A stretch of DNA of 64,000 nucleotides from Salinarimonas soli (GTDB lineage Bacteria; Pseudomonadota; Alphaproteobacteria; Rhizobiales; Beijerinckiaceae), in contig NZ_VUOA01000033.1 of the NCBI RefSeq assembly GCF_008386575.1, positions 62,001-126,000 on the forward strand. The letters are read 5' to 3'. A model generated the notes under the pieces. The model had not been told where the DNA came from. It did no database searches and saw nothing but the letters and a program-made list of their open reading frames with translations. Position numbers and translations under genes: made by a program. Each line of letters begins with the position of its first letter. The stretch's first letter is position 1. Of this stretch, positions 9,839-20,094 are shown piece by piece.

Positions 9839-10558
9839 ATGACCCGCCCGCTCATCGGCGTCACCACGTCGCGCCGGGGCGGCTGGCGCGCCTATCTCAT
9901 GCACCGGCTCGCGCTGGCGCGGGCAGGCGCCCGGGCCGTGCGGCTCGTGGCGGGGGAGGCTGCGCCCCGCGAGCCCCTCGACGGGCTGATCATCGGCGGG
10001 GGCGACGACATCGGGGCGGAGCTCTATGGCGGCAGCGTCCTCCCCGACGTGCGGGTCGATCCCGAGCGCGACGCGCTGGAGCTGCGGGTCCTGCGCGAGG
10101 CCCTGCCCCAGGGCGTGCCGGTGCTCGGCATCTGCCGCGGGGCGCAGATGATCAATGTGGCGCTCGGGGGCAACCTGCACACCGACATCTACGAGGTCTA
10201 CGTCAAGGCGCCGCATATGCGCACGGTGCTCGCCAAGAAGGTCGTCGCGGTGGAGCCCGGCAGCCGTCTCGACCGTATCCTGCGCTGCAACCCCTGCCGG
10301 GTGAACGCCCTCCACCACCAATCCGTGGATCGCCTGGGCGAGGGCCTGCGGGTCGTGGCCCGGGACGAGGCGGGGGTGGTGCAGGCGATCGAGACCACGG
10401 CGGACCGCTTCATCATCGGCGTGCAATGGCACCCCGAGCTCCTCGTCCTGCGCCGCCCGCACCAGCGCCTCTTCGGCGCCCTGGTCGAGGCCGCCCGCGG
10501 CCCGCGCGCCACGCGCCTCGAGGAGGCGATGCCAGCGCCGCTCGCGGCGGGCTCGTGA
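9839..10558 (+). CDS. gamma-glutamyl-gamma-aminobutyrate hydrolase family (class I glutamine amidotransferase)
   Basis: This 239-residue protein belongs to the C26 peptidase / class I GATase fold. The nucleophile elbow is GICRGAQ (Cys99), and the partner His/Glu are in VQWHPE (His198, Glu200). DGLIIGGGDDI marks the oxyanion-side strand. A strong ribosome site (GGGGAGG) precedes the ATG. Family members such as PuuD cleave gamma-glutamyl amides. Next to the amidoligase, it may either supply ammonia or hydrolyse the gamma-glutamyl bond the ligase makes. The substrate is unknown. Confidence 0.85.
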   Translation: MTRPLIGVTTSRRGGWRAYLMHRLALARAGARAVRLVAGEAAPREPLDGLIIGGGDDIGAELYGGSVLPDVRVDPERDALELRVLREALPQGVPVLGICRGAQMINVALGGNLHTDIYEVYVKAPHMRTVLAKKVVAVEPGSRLDRILRCNPCRVNALHHQSVDRLGEGLRVVARDEAGVVQAIETTADRFIIGVQWHPELLVLRRPHQRLFGALVEAARGPRATRLEEAMPAPLAAGS

Positions 10559-10590
10559 GGGATCCCGAGAGGCCTAGCCCAAAACAGGCC

Positions 10591-10716
10591 CCCCCTCGTC
10601 CTGAGGCGCCCACCGCAGGTGGGCCTCGAAGGGCGCTCCAGAGTTCTCCTTCCGGCTGTGGAAGCGTGCTGCGTGCTTCGAGGCTCCGCTACGCTGCGCA
10701 CCTCAGCATGAGGGGG
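10591..10716 (-). repeat. dispersed intergenic repeat family 1, copy B
   Basis: This is an inverted copy of the element at 3655-3776. Its reverse complement shares GCACGCAGCACGCTTCCACA and GGAGCGCCCTTCGAGGCC and the outer arms CCCTCAT...CTGAGG and CTCAGGACGAGGGG. Like copy A it lies between convergent genes, here the amidotransferase and the ABC permease. The outer arms can pair, so a long hairpin is possible in either transcript. Confidence 0.8.
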
Positions 10717-10753
10717 ATGGCGATGGTGGGACGGCCGTTGCGGGCCTGACCCT

Positions 10754-11533
10754 TCACGCCGCCGCGAAGTTGGAGCGCTGGGCCCAGCCCGTCATGCGCC
10801 GCTCCACGATCACCGTGATCGCGTACATGACGACGCCGAGGACGGCGAGCGCGATGAGGGCGGCGAAGAGGAGGGGGACGTTGAAGTCGGCGGAGGCGCG
10901 GGCCATGAGGTTGCCCACGCCCACATTCGAGGCGTTGTACTCGCCGATCACCGAGCCGACGTAAGCCAGCGTGATCGCCACCTTCAGCGAGCCGAAGAAG
11001 TAGGGCATCGAGCGCGGGATGCCGACCTTCACGATGATGTCGCGCTTGGAGGCGCCGAGCGCCCGCAGCACGTCCTCGGCCTCCGGCTCGATGGTGGCGA
11101 GCCCCGTCGCGACGTTCACGACGATGGGGAAGAACGAGATCATGAAGGCGGTGAGCACGGGCGCCTGCCAGCCCACCCCGAACCAGATCACGAGGATCGG
11201 CACCACCGCCACCTTCGGCACGGCGTTGAAGCCGACCAGCAGCGGATAGGTGCCCGCGTTGACGAAGCGCGAGGCGCCGAGCGCCATGCCGAGCAGCAGC
11301 CCGAACCCGACCGCGAGGCCGAAGCCCGCAAGCGTCATCCACAGCGTGTGGAAGGAGTGGTAGCCGATCTGCGTCCGGTACTGCCAAAGCGCCTCCAGGA
11401 TCGCGGAGGGGGGCGGCAGGACGTAGGACGAGATCTTGAACGCCCGGCAGCCGATCTCCCAGAGGAGGAAGAAGCCGATGGTGAAGAGCCAGGGGGCGAG
11501 CGCGAGGCTGCGGTCGCGGCGGCGGCGGGACAT
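10754..11533 (-). CDS. ABC transporter permease (nitrate/taurine/NMT1 type)
   Basis: This is a 259-residue inner-membrane permease with about six hydrophobic segments. It carries the cytoplasmic EAA-loop sequence EDVLRALGASKRDIIVKVGIP, which contacts the ATPase. It matches the SsuC/TauC/ThiX-like class in length and in the motif NAVPKVAVVPILVIWFGVG. It is the last gene of a three-gene minus-strand operon (binding protein, ATPase, permease), with a 14-bp gap to the ATPase. The substrate is not evident from sequence. Confidence 0.9.
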   Translation of the reverse strand: MSRRRRDRSLALAPWLFTIGFFLLWEIGCRAFKISSYVLPPPSAILEALWQYRTQIGYHSFHTLWMTLAGFGLAVGFGLLLGMALGASRFVNAGTYPLLVGFNAVPKVAVVPILVIWFGVGWQAPVLTAFMISFFPIVVNVATGLATIEPEAEDVLRALGASKRDIIVKVGIPRSMPYFFGSLKVAITLAYVGSVIGEYNASNVGVGNLMARASADFNVPLLFAALIALAVLGVVMYAITVIVERRMTGWAQRSNFAAA

Positions 11534-11547
11534 GGGGGCTCCTGGGG

Positions 11548-12339
11548 TCAGGCCGCGACGCGGGCGTGGGCGATGTGGGCGCGCAATTCGTGCACGATGT
11601 CCATGAAAGGCTGGGTGTAGGTGACCTCAAGGTCCCGGGGCCGGGGGAGGTCCACCTCCCGCTCGGCGATGATGCGGCCGGGCCTGGAGCTCATGCAGAA
11701 GATCCGATCGGCGAGGAACACCGCCTCGCGCAGGTCGTGCGTCACGAGGACGACGGTGAATCTCTGCGCCGCGTGCAGGTCACGGATCACGCACCACAAC
11801 TCCTCGCGGGTGAAGGCGTCGAGCGCGCCGAAGGGCTCGTCGAGCATCAGGAGCTTGGGCTCGTGGATCAGCGCCCGGCACAGGCTCGCGCGCTGCTGCA
11901 TGCCCCCCGAGAGCTGCCACGGATATTTCGAGCCCTGGCCCTTGAGGCCCACCTGCTCCAGCAGCGCCTCGGCCTTGGCCACGTACTCGGCCCGGTTGGA
12001 GCGCAGGCGCGAGCGGTGCGGCTGCACCACCTCGAGGGGCAGGAGCAGGTTCTGGAGCGTGGTGCGCCAGGGCAGCATGGTGGGGTTCTGGAACGCCATG
12101 CCGGCGATCTTCACCGGCGCTCCCACCTCGCGCCCATCGACGATGACGGTGCCCTTGGCGGGAAATTGCAGCCCGGTGGCGAGCTTCATGAGGGTGGACT
12201 TGCCGCAACCCGACGGGCCGACGACGGCGGCGAACTCGCCCTCCATCACCTTGATGTTGAGGTCCTGCACGGCCGGCGCGCCGTCCTCGGCGCCCGCATA
12301 GACGTGGGTGACGTCGTGAATGTCGACGAAGGCGGGCAC
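11548..12339 (-). CDS. ABC transporter ATP-binding protein (nitrate/taurine/NMT1 type)
   Basis: The 263-residue ATPase has Walker A GPSGCGKST, signature LSGGMQQR, Walker B LLMLDEPFGALD and the H-loop VTHD. The Q-loop reads GMAFQNPTMLPWRTT, typical of the SsuB/TauB group. The start is GTG at 12339. It lies between the permease (14 bp) and the binding protein gene, the usual gene set for uptake of small anions or pyrimidine/thiamine precursors. Confidence 0.92.
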   Translation of the reverse strand: MPAFVDIHDVTHVYAGAEDGAPAVQDLNIKVMEGEFAAVVGPSGCGKSTLMKLATGLQFPAKGTVIVDGREVGAPVKIAGMAFQNPTMLPWRTTLQNLLLPLEVVQPHRSRLRSNRAEYVAKAEALLEQVGLKGQGSKYPWQLSGGMQQRASLCRALIHEPKLLMLDEPFGALDAFTREELWCVIRDLHAAQRFTVVLVTHDLREAVFLADRIFCMSSRPGRIIAEREVDLPRPRDLEVTYTQPFMDIVHELRAHIAHARVAA

Positions 12340-12394
12340 GGGTGGGCTCCGGTGTTTTGGTCACCTCTCCCCGCATGGCGGGGAGAGGGGGGCG

Positions 12395-13459
12395 TCACTG
12401 AACCTTCCGCTCCGCCGCGGGCGGCAGGAAGGCGTCGGTGAAGATGTCCTCGGTCTTCGGGCGGTTCTTGTAGGTGAAGGTGAGCCCGATCTGGTCGATC
12501 GCCCGCTCGAAGCGCGCCTTGTCGATGCCGCCGAAGCCGTTCTCCTTGACCCACGGGGTGACCACGTTCTGGTCGAGGGTCATCTTGAGGCGCTCCAGCT
12601 CCACGTCGCGCCGCGCCACGTCGTTGCGCTTGATCACGAGGTCGGTCGCGGCGGCCGGGTTCGCCACCACGTCGCGCACGCCCTTGACCAGCGCGCGCAG
12701 GAAGCCGCGCACCGCCTCGGGCTTCTCGGCCATGAACTTCGGGTTGACCATCACGACGTTGCCGTAGAGCTCGACGCCGTAGTCGCTCATGAGCATGACG
12801 ACGATGTCGTTCTCGGGCACGTTGCGGGACTTCACGTTGATGTAGGACGAGTTGGCGAAGCCGAAGACCGCGTCCACCTCGCCCTGGGCCAGCATGGGCT
12901 CGCGAACGGGGAAGCCCACGTTCTCGAAGCGCATGTTCCATTCCTTCTCGTCGATCTTGTTGACCGCCTTGAAGATGGGCCACTGGGCATAGGCCGCGTC
13001 CGCCGCGGGGGCGCCGAACTTCTTGCCGCGCAGCGACGAGACCTCGCTCGAGATGCCGCGGCTCTTGCGCCCGACGATGGAAAAGGGCGGGCGGTCGTAG
13101 ATCATCGCGATCGCCTTCACGTCGACGGTCGGGTTCTCGTCGCGGAAGCGCACCAGCGAGTTCACGTCGCCGAAGCCCATGTCGTAGGTGCCCGACGCCA
13201 CGCGCGGGATCGCCTCGCGCGAGCCGTTGCCGGTGTCGATGGTGACGTCGAGGCCCTCCCCCTTGAAGTAGCCCTTCTCCAGCGCCATCAGGAACAGTGC
13301 CGAGGGGCCCTCGAAGCGCCAGTCGAGGGTGAAGCGGATCGGCGTCTGCGCGCTCGCGCCCACGGACCACAGCGACGCCGCCGCACCCGCGCCGAGCGCC
13401 AGCGCTCCCATCATCACGCGGCGGGTCAGACCCGCGCCACGCCCCTTCGCTCCCACCAT
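12395..13459 (-). CDS. ABC transporter substrate-binding protein, NMT1/THI5-like
   Basis: This is a 354-residue periplasmic protein. The N-terminus has TRRVMM followed by a hydrophobic stretch ending in ASAQ, a twin-arginine-like or Sec signal. The mature part begins IRFTLDWRFEGPSALFLMAL, close to the NMT1/THI5-like and SsuA families. The block FKGEGLDVTIDTGNGSREA and the hinge motif ASGTYDMGFGDVNSL are typical. It is the first gene of the operon. Candidate ligands include hydroxymethylpyrimidine, alkylsulfonates and riboflavin-like compounds; none can be chosen from sequence. Confidence 0.88.
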   Translation of the reverse strand: MVGAKGRGAGLTRRVMMGALALGAGAAASLWSVGASAQTPIRFTLDWRFEGPSALFLMALEKGYFKGEGLDVTIDTGNGSREAIPRVASGTYDMGFGDVNSLVRFRDENPTVDVKAIAMIYDRPPFSIVGRKSRGISSEVSSLRGKKFGAPAADAAYAQWPIFKAVNKIDEKEWNMRFENVGFPVREPMLAQGEVDAVFGFANSSYINVKSRNVPENDIVVMLMSDYGVELYGNVVMVNPKFMAEKPEAVRGFLRALVKGVRDVVANPAAATDLVIKRNDVARRDVELERLKMTLDQNVVTPWVKENGFGGIDKARFERAIDQIGLTFTYKNRPKTEDIFTDAFLPPAAERKVQ

Positions 13460-13675
13460 CTCACCACTCCACCCTTATTTGGATTGTCGGTTCGCGCCCG
13501 AGCCGCCGGGCGCGCTGCCGGCGTCGTCTGGCAAGGTCCATGCCGTTCCAGGGAAAGCAAGCCGGAAGGGGGCGGCGCCGTCAAGCGGCGCGCTCGGTTT
13601 TTGGGCAAGTGGGCAAGCTTTCGGCATGTTCACCACCCGTCAACCTTGACGGACGACAGGCCTACCGCGCTCCCC
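13460..13675. other. intergenic region between divergent ABC operon and terC
   Basis: Together with the next ~120 bp this 335-bp gap separates two divergent genes. It must hold the ABC operon promoter. The region ACCCTTATTTGGATTGTC near 13470-13490 is locally AT-richer, but no convincing -35/-10 pair is visible. No riboswitch or RNA gene was recognised. A stretch with several AGCAAGC/GGGC runs has no coding potential. Confidence 0.4.
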
Positions 13676-13703
13676 TTGACGGCATCCGCAGAACTCCTAC
13701 ATC
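13676..13703 (+). promoter_or_regulatory. candidate sigma-70-type promoter for terC
   Basis: TTGACG (13676-13681) and TACATC (13698-13703) are separated by 16 bp, upstream of the terC-like gene. A second TTGACG lies 27 bp earlier at ~13647. The leader to the start codon would be about 85 nt. Assigned by eye only. Confidence 0.4.
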
Positions 13704-13794
13704 GAGCTCATCGGTTACCGGGCCCCTCTGGCGGAGCGCACAGCGCCCGTGATGTCGGAAACCGTCGCACCTTCGCGCAACCATCAGGTCCGGT

Positions 13795-14811
13795 ATGATG
13801 ATCGAACTGTTTGAAGCCGCTTGGCTCGGCAAGCCCCTGTGGATGTGGGCCGCTTTCCTCGGCCTCGTCGTCGTCCTCCTCGCCTTCGACCTCGGCGTCC
13901 TGCACCGGGACGACAAGGAGCTCGGCGTCTCCGAGAGCCTCTGGCTGTCAGCCTTCTACATCGCCATCGCGATGGCGTTCGGCGGCTATATCTGGTGGTC
14001 CTTCGAGACCGGGCGGCTCGTGACCGAGGACGGCATGCATGCCGGCATCGCGTTCTTCACGGGCTACTTCATCGAGAAGTCGCTCTCGATCGACAACGTC
14101 TTCGTGATCTCGCTGATCTTCACCTATTTCGCGATCCCGCGGAAATACCAGTACCGGGCCCTCGTCTGGGGCATCCTGGCGGTGATCGTGCTGCGCGGCC
14201 TCATGATCGCGGTGGGCGCGGCCCTCGTGCAGGAATATGCCTGGATCCTCTACTTCTTCGGCGCCTTCCTCATCGCGACGGGCATCAAGATGCTCATCGT
14301 GCCCGAGAGCGACCCGGACGTGTCGAAGAACCCTGTCGTGCGCTTCATGCGCCGGCACATGCGGGTGACGGACAAGCTCCACGACCAGCACTTCTTCGTG
14401 CGCGAGCCCGATCCGGCCACCGGCAAGCTCGTCCTGTGGGCGACCCCGCTCTTCCTCGCCCTCGTGATCATCAACATCGCCGACCTCATCTTCGCGGTCG
14501 ACTCGGTGCCGGCGATCTTCGCCATCACGACAGACACCTTCGTGGTCTACACGGCGAACATCATGGCGATCCTCGGCCTGCGCGCGCTCTATTTCGCCCT
14601 CGCCGCCATGGTGCACCGGTTCCACTACCTGAAATACGCGCTCGCTATCGTGCTCATGTTCATCGGGGCGAAGATCTTCTGGAACCAGCTCGTCGGCAAG
14701 TTCCCGCCGGAGCTCTCGCTCGGGATCACGCTGGCCCTCATTGCCGGCGGCGTCGTCTACTCTCTGTGGAAGACCCGCCACGAGAACCACGCGGCCAAGC
14801 CCGCGGAGTGA
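13795..14811 (+). CDS. TerC family integral membrane protein (Alx-like)
   Basis: This 338-residue protein has about nine hydrophobic segments. It carries the TerC signatures EKSLSIDNVFVISLIFTYF (around residue 98) and IINIADLIFAVDSVPAIFAI, with conserved acidic residues (Asp in SIDN, Asp in AVDS) that probably bind metal. The central cytoplasmic loop is charged. The family (Alx, YkoY, TerC) exports manganese or protects against metal or tellurite stress. It begins with two consecutive ATGs (13795 and 13798). It stands alone, with a candidate promoter upstream and a strong terminator after it. Confidence 0.93.
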   Translation: MMIELFEAAWLGKPLWMWAAFLGLVVVLLAFDLGVLHRDDKELGVSESLWLSAFYIAIAMAFGGYIWWSFETGRLVTEDGMHAGIAFFTGYFIEKSLSIDNVFVISLIFTYFAIPRKYQYRALVWGILAVIVLRGLMIAVGAALVQEYAWILYFFGAFLIATGIKMLIVPESDPDVSKNPVVRFMRRHMRVTDKLHDQHFFVREPDPATGKLVLWATPLFLALVIINIADLIFAVDSVPAIFAITTDTFVVYTANIMAILGLRALYFALAAMVHRFHYLKYALAIVLMFIGAKIFWNQLVGKFPPELSLGITLALIAGGVVYSLWKTRHENHAAKPAE

Positions 14812-14848
14812 GGCGCCGCCTCGCTCGCCAGCCATCCCCGAGCATCCA

Positions 14849-14877
14849 AGGCGCCCCCGAGACCCGGGGGCGCCTTT
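14849..14877 (+). terminator. rho-independent terminator of terC-like gene
   Basis: An 11-bp perfect stem (AGGCGCCCCCG / CGGGGGCGCCT) with a 5-nt loop is followed by TTCGT, 37 bp after the TerC stop codon. It lies between convergent genes and may also slow the RidA transcript. Confidence 0.85.
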
Positions 14878-14897
14878 CGTCATGGGACATCAAGCCG

Positions 14898-15257
14898 TCA
14901 GCGCGCCGCGACGACCGCGATCTCGACCTTGTACTGGGGCGCGGCGAGCTTCGCCTCCACGGTGGCGCGGGCGGGGGCGCAGCCCGGGGCGACCCAGGCG
15001 TCCCACACGCCGTTCATCTCGGGGAAGGTGGAGATGTCGGTGAGCCAGATATTGGCCGAGATGAGCCGGGTCTTGTCCGTGCCGGCTTGCGCCAGCAGCC
15101 CGTCGATGAGCTCCAGGATCTCCCGCGTCTGCTCCCCGACGGACGCCCCCGCCGTGGCTCTCGCCACCTGCCCCGCCGTGAACACGAGAGGCCCATGCGC
15201 CACCGCCATGCTCATGCGGGGGCCGGGCTCGATGCGCTGGATGTCGGTGTCGCTCAT
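14898..15257 (-). CDS. RidA family protein (enamine/imine deaminase-like)
   Basis: This is a 119-residue RidA/YjgF/UK114 domain protein. The family hydrolyses reactive 2-aminoacrylate-type enamines and forms homotrimers. It has the core block GPLVFTAGQVA and a C-terminal region KLAAPQYKVEIAVVAAR, in which the usual conserved arginine-containing motif is replaced. The subfamily may therefore lack standard deaminase activity. The ATG at 15257 gives the normal length; an upstream extension in frame has no RidA-like sequence. Confidence 0.85.
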   Translation of the reverse strand: MSDTDIQRIEPGPRMSMAVAHGPLVFTAGQVARATAGASVGEQTREILELIDGLLAQAGTDKTRLISANIWLTDISTFPEMNGVWDAWVAPGCAPARATVEAKLAAPQYKVEIAVVAAR

Positions 15258-15543
15258 TTTGATCCTCTGGAAGAGCCTCGCGGCTTTTTGCGGCAGTTCC
15301 AGCACGGCTGCAAGGGAGTTGACGCGGTCGAGTGGCACTTCCTTTTGGAAGCCGCGGGCAACCTGCGGATGGTGAGTCCTCTTCCCGCCTGGCTTGCAGT
15401 CGCAGGCGAGACCGTCGCATGACAGGAGGCGGGGCATTCGTGGGACCTCGAACGTCGTTGATGCCGTATCTGCATTTGGAAGGAACTGAACCCATGCTTG
15501 CTCGGTTAAGCTCAACGGCTGCTAGAGCGTACGAGGGAGTTCT
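15258..15543. other. non-coding stretch at the edge of an AT-rich island
   Basis: These 286 bp lie between divergent RidA and a small secreted-protein gene. Composition changes from GC-rich to clearly AT-richer past about 15440, which I read as the left edge of transferred DNA. No direct repeat, att-like site or RNA gene was recognised. Confidence 0.4.
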
Positions 15544-15891
15544 ATGGTGGGCGCGAGACGGGTACTTCTTATATTCATAATGTTTGTTGGCCCATCGATA
15601 GCTGCCAATAGCCAGGGAGGTGTAGGCATCGGCACAGTCGCCGCCATCGACAACGTTCCGAATCAAAAAGTCTCTACAAAAGAAGTTGTTGAAGGGTCGA
15701 GCGTACCTGCACACTGGCGCCTGTACGATAGCCCGGACTATGTAAACGCCGCATACCCCGCAGCCAAAAATTTTCGATTTGCAAAAGTAAACTCGCAGAT
15801 CGCCGTAGTTGATCAGCGCGGTCAGATCATTGCGATACTGAGTCGCGGCAATTTTGTAGATTGGGCATCAACAAACATTCTAGGCAAGTGA
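15544..15891 (+). CDS. small secreted protein, DUF1236-like
   Basis: The 115-residue protein has a signal peptide (RRVLLIFIMFVGPSIAANSQ) and a mature domain containing STKEVVEGSSVPAHWRLYD and a late hydrophobic block QIAVVDQRGQIIAILS. This resembles DUF1236-type domains, periplasmic proteins of unknown function in rhizobia. GAGGGAG precedes the ATG at good spacing. Codon use is AT-rich, unlike the neighbours. The stop overlaps the GTG start of the next gene (GTGA), implying translational coupling. Confidence 0.65.
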   Translation: MVGARRVLLIFIMFVGPSIAANSQGGVGIGTVAAIDNVPNQKVSTKEVVEGSSVPAHWRLYDSPDYVNAAYPAAKNFRFAKVNSQIAVVDQRGQIIAILSRGNFVDWASTNILGK

Positions 15892-17204
15892 ATGCGGTGA
15901 GCAAAGAAATTTGCGGTGTCGATGATATCCATATCATTCTCGTACATGGAACCTTCTCTACATCGGCTGTGTGGGCTGCCGAAGAAAGTAAGTTTCGGAA
16001 GGTACTAAGCGCTACATTGAAAGAGTCTAAGTGTAATTACAAGTTCCATGTAGTTGATTGGGACGGCAATAACGTTGTCACTTCTCGTCGACTGGCCTCT
16101 TTGGCCATCCAAAGCGTCATCTCGTCTCTCCCGCCGTCAGCGAAATTCCTCCTCATAGGACACAGCCACGGCGGAAGTGCGATTTCGTATCTCCTCAAGA
16201 CGAGAGCCGATCTCGGCGAGCGGCTCGCTGGCGTCGTCTATATGTCAACACCATTCATCGCGTTAAGGCTGCGGAGACGAGTTCCAGACACTTTGATTGC
16301 AACAAGTTTTCTCTGGGGACTCGGAGTATATGTAGCAATAGGCGTTTTCTTCGGCTGGTTGGAATGGCAGCTGTCTATTCCGGCCAATTTCCCATATCTC
16401 GTTCCGATTAACTTATTTGCATCGATACTGATCGGACTTTATATTATACAATTCTTACTAAAGAGGCGAAGACTAATTGTTCGAGCTGACAGCCTATATA
16501 TGAAGCGATTGAACATGACAGCTCAAGAGCAAGATACATGCGATTTACCCTTCATGGAACAATCTATTTTCATAAGAACGACTGGCGATGAAGCATCAGC
16601 AGCACTGTCGTTTATTCAATTTCTGTCATTAATTGCACTTAAAATTGGCGATATCACAGATGGAGTTATCAGTTCATCCGTAAGATATCTAGAGAAATTT
16701 GTAGCATACTGGCCTACATTCTTCCTGTTGGTAGGCAGCCTTGCAACCATACAAATCTGGATAATTTACTATGCAAGAATATGCCTGAGCTACGGTGAAT
16801 TTCTATCACCAGGCGATGCATTCAGCGGATATCACATAAATTTTATTTTTATCAATAACGCCTTCACTCAAGGCTCTTCAGATATTTTAGCATTTCCAGG
16901 AATAACAATTGGCGCTTTATTTATTCTTATTTCCATTCTGATGTTTTTCACAATTTTGATAAGAGGGTCTATATCTACGATTACATTGTTTGCATTTGGA
17001 GTAACTTATTTTCGTTACGCCTCGCTCTTGGACTTAGCCGTTGAGCCAGCCCCCTACGGCGCCAGCAACCTGCATCATGTGCAGTGGCCTACTCAGGGCG
17101 AGGAAGAAGCGCCTTTGAATCACAGCAACGTATATTCAAATCAGTCTGCGGTTGAATTAATCGGCCACTGGATTCTTGATCGGACGAGTAATTTGAGCTC
17201 CTGA
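15888..17204 (+). CDS. membrane-embedded alpha/beta hydrolase (lipase-like)
   Basis: This is a 438-residue protein of unrecognised family. The first ~110 residues are an alpha/beta-hydrolase start: IILVHGTFS (oxyanion region) and FLLIGHSHGGSAI, with nucleophile Ser93 in GHSHGG. About 250 residues with roughly five hydrophobic segments follow. Near the C-terminus, EAPLNHSNVYSNQSAV supplies a lipase-like catalytic histidine (His412). The lipase fold thus appears split by a membrane domain. GTG at 15888 was chosen because it overlaps the preceding stop by 4 nt. AT-rich codon use contrasts with all flanking genes and suggests recent acquisition. It could be a membrane lipase or esterase; the substrate is unknown. 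Confidence 0.7.
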   Translation: MNAVSKEICGVDDIHIILVHGTFSTSAVWAAEESKFRKVLSATLKESKCNYKFHVVDWDGNNVVTSRRLASLAIQSVISSLPPSAKFLLIGHSHGGSAISYLLKTRADLGERLAGVVYMSTPFIALRLRRRVPDTLIATSFLWGLGVYVAIGVFFGWLEWQLSIPANFPYLVPINLFASILIGLYIIQFLLKRRRLIVRADSLYMKRLNMTAQEQDTCDLPFMEQSIFIRTTGDEASAALSFIQFLSLIALKIGDITDGVISSSVRYLEKFVAYWPTFFLLVGSLATIQIWIIYYARICLSYGEFLSPGDAFSGYHINFIFINNAFTQGSSDILAFPGITIGALFILISILMFFTILIRGSISTITLFAFGVTYFRYASLLDLAVEPAPYGASNLHHVQWPTQGEEEAPLNHSNVYSNQSAVELIGHWILDRTSNLSS

Positions 17205-17244
17205 AAAGGCCGCACCACGTAGGTCGCTAGAGTAGACCTCGCAT

Positions 17245-17276
17245 AAAAAAGGCGCGGCTCCCGGGAGCCGCGCCTC
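17245..17276 (-). terminator. rho-independent terminator of pnp
   Basis: GGCGCGGCTCCCGGGAGCCGCGCC (17251-17274) is a perfect palindrome. On the minus strand it is followed by a run of six T, 30 bp beyond the pnp stop. Confidence 0.9.
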
Positions 17277-17304
17277 GCAGTCGGGCGTCCGATGAGACGG
17301 ACGC

Positions 17305-19560
<2,256 letters not shown>

Positions 19561-19762
19561 AGACGTCTCTCTCATGGGTTCAGGCGGGGCCCGATGCCAT
19601 AGGCAAGACGGCAAGGGGCTCGGGCCGGGACCGTACGATCCCGTGCGCTCGAGCCCCTTGCGATCCTGCCATGGTCATCGCGCCGTCCGCCTGTGGTCGG
19701 GCCGGCCGGCGGATCCGGCAGGTCCCGGACCGCCGCGGATCCGTGATCCCCGGCGGCCGATG

Positions 19763-19789
19763 CGGACCCGTCGCGATCCGACGGGTCCG
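19763..19789 (-). other. rpsO-pnp intergenic hairpin
   Basis: CGGACCCGTCG and CGACGGGTCCG form an 11-bp perfect stem with a 5-nt loop between rpsO and pnp. No T-run follows, so it is not a standard terminator. In enterobacteria a hairpin at this place is cut by RNase III and lets PNPase control its own mRNA; a similar role here is inference. Confidence 0.5.
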
Positions 19790-19824
19790 GTCGTGGGACG
19801 CGCCCCAGGGCGCGCCCGGCGAGA

Positions 19825-20094
19825 TCAGCGGCGGATGCCCAGCCGCTCGATCAGGGTGCGGTAGCGCTGCTCGTCCTTGCCCTTGACGTAGTCGAGGAGC
19901 GAACGACGCTGCGAGACCATCTTCAGGAGGCCGCGGCGGGAATGGTTGTCCTTGGCGTGGCTCTTGAAGTGACCGGTCAGGTTGTTGATCCGCTCGGTGA
20001 GGATGGCCACCTGGACCTCCGGGGAGCCCGTATCGGAGCCGCCGCGAGCATATTCCTTGATGAGCGCGGTCTTGCGCTCGGCCGTGATCGACAT
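19825..20094 (-). CDS. rpsO: 30S ribosomal protein S15
   Basis: At 89 residues it has the exact S15 length. It shows the family pattern [20 protein letters not shown], then [20 protein letters not shown] and [17 protein letters not shown], which contact 16S rRNA near the subunit interface. The ATG at 20094 begins MSITAERK. It heads the rpsO-pnp pair. Confidence 0.98.
   Translation of the reverse strand: MSITAERKTALIKEYARGGSDTGSPEVQVAILTERINNLTGHFKSHAKDNHSRRGLLKMVSQRRSLLDYVKGKDEQRYRTLIERLGIRR

Noticed and set aside
13704-13794. yybP-ykoY manganese riboswitch upstream of the TerC-family gene
   Set aside because: The family is often preceded by this riboswitch, but the conserved GGGGAGUAG and CAUACG segments were not found in the leader.
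15258-15515. extended N-terminus for RidA
   Set aside because: The extra residues lack homology to RidA and contain no normal start signal; the ATG at 15257 gives the standard length.
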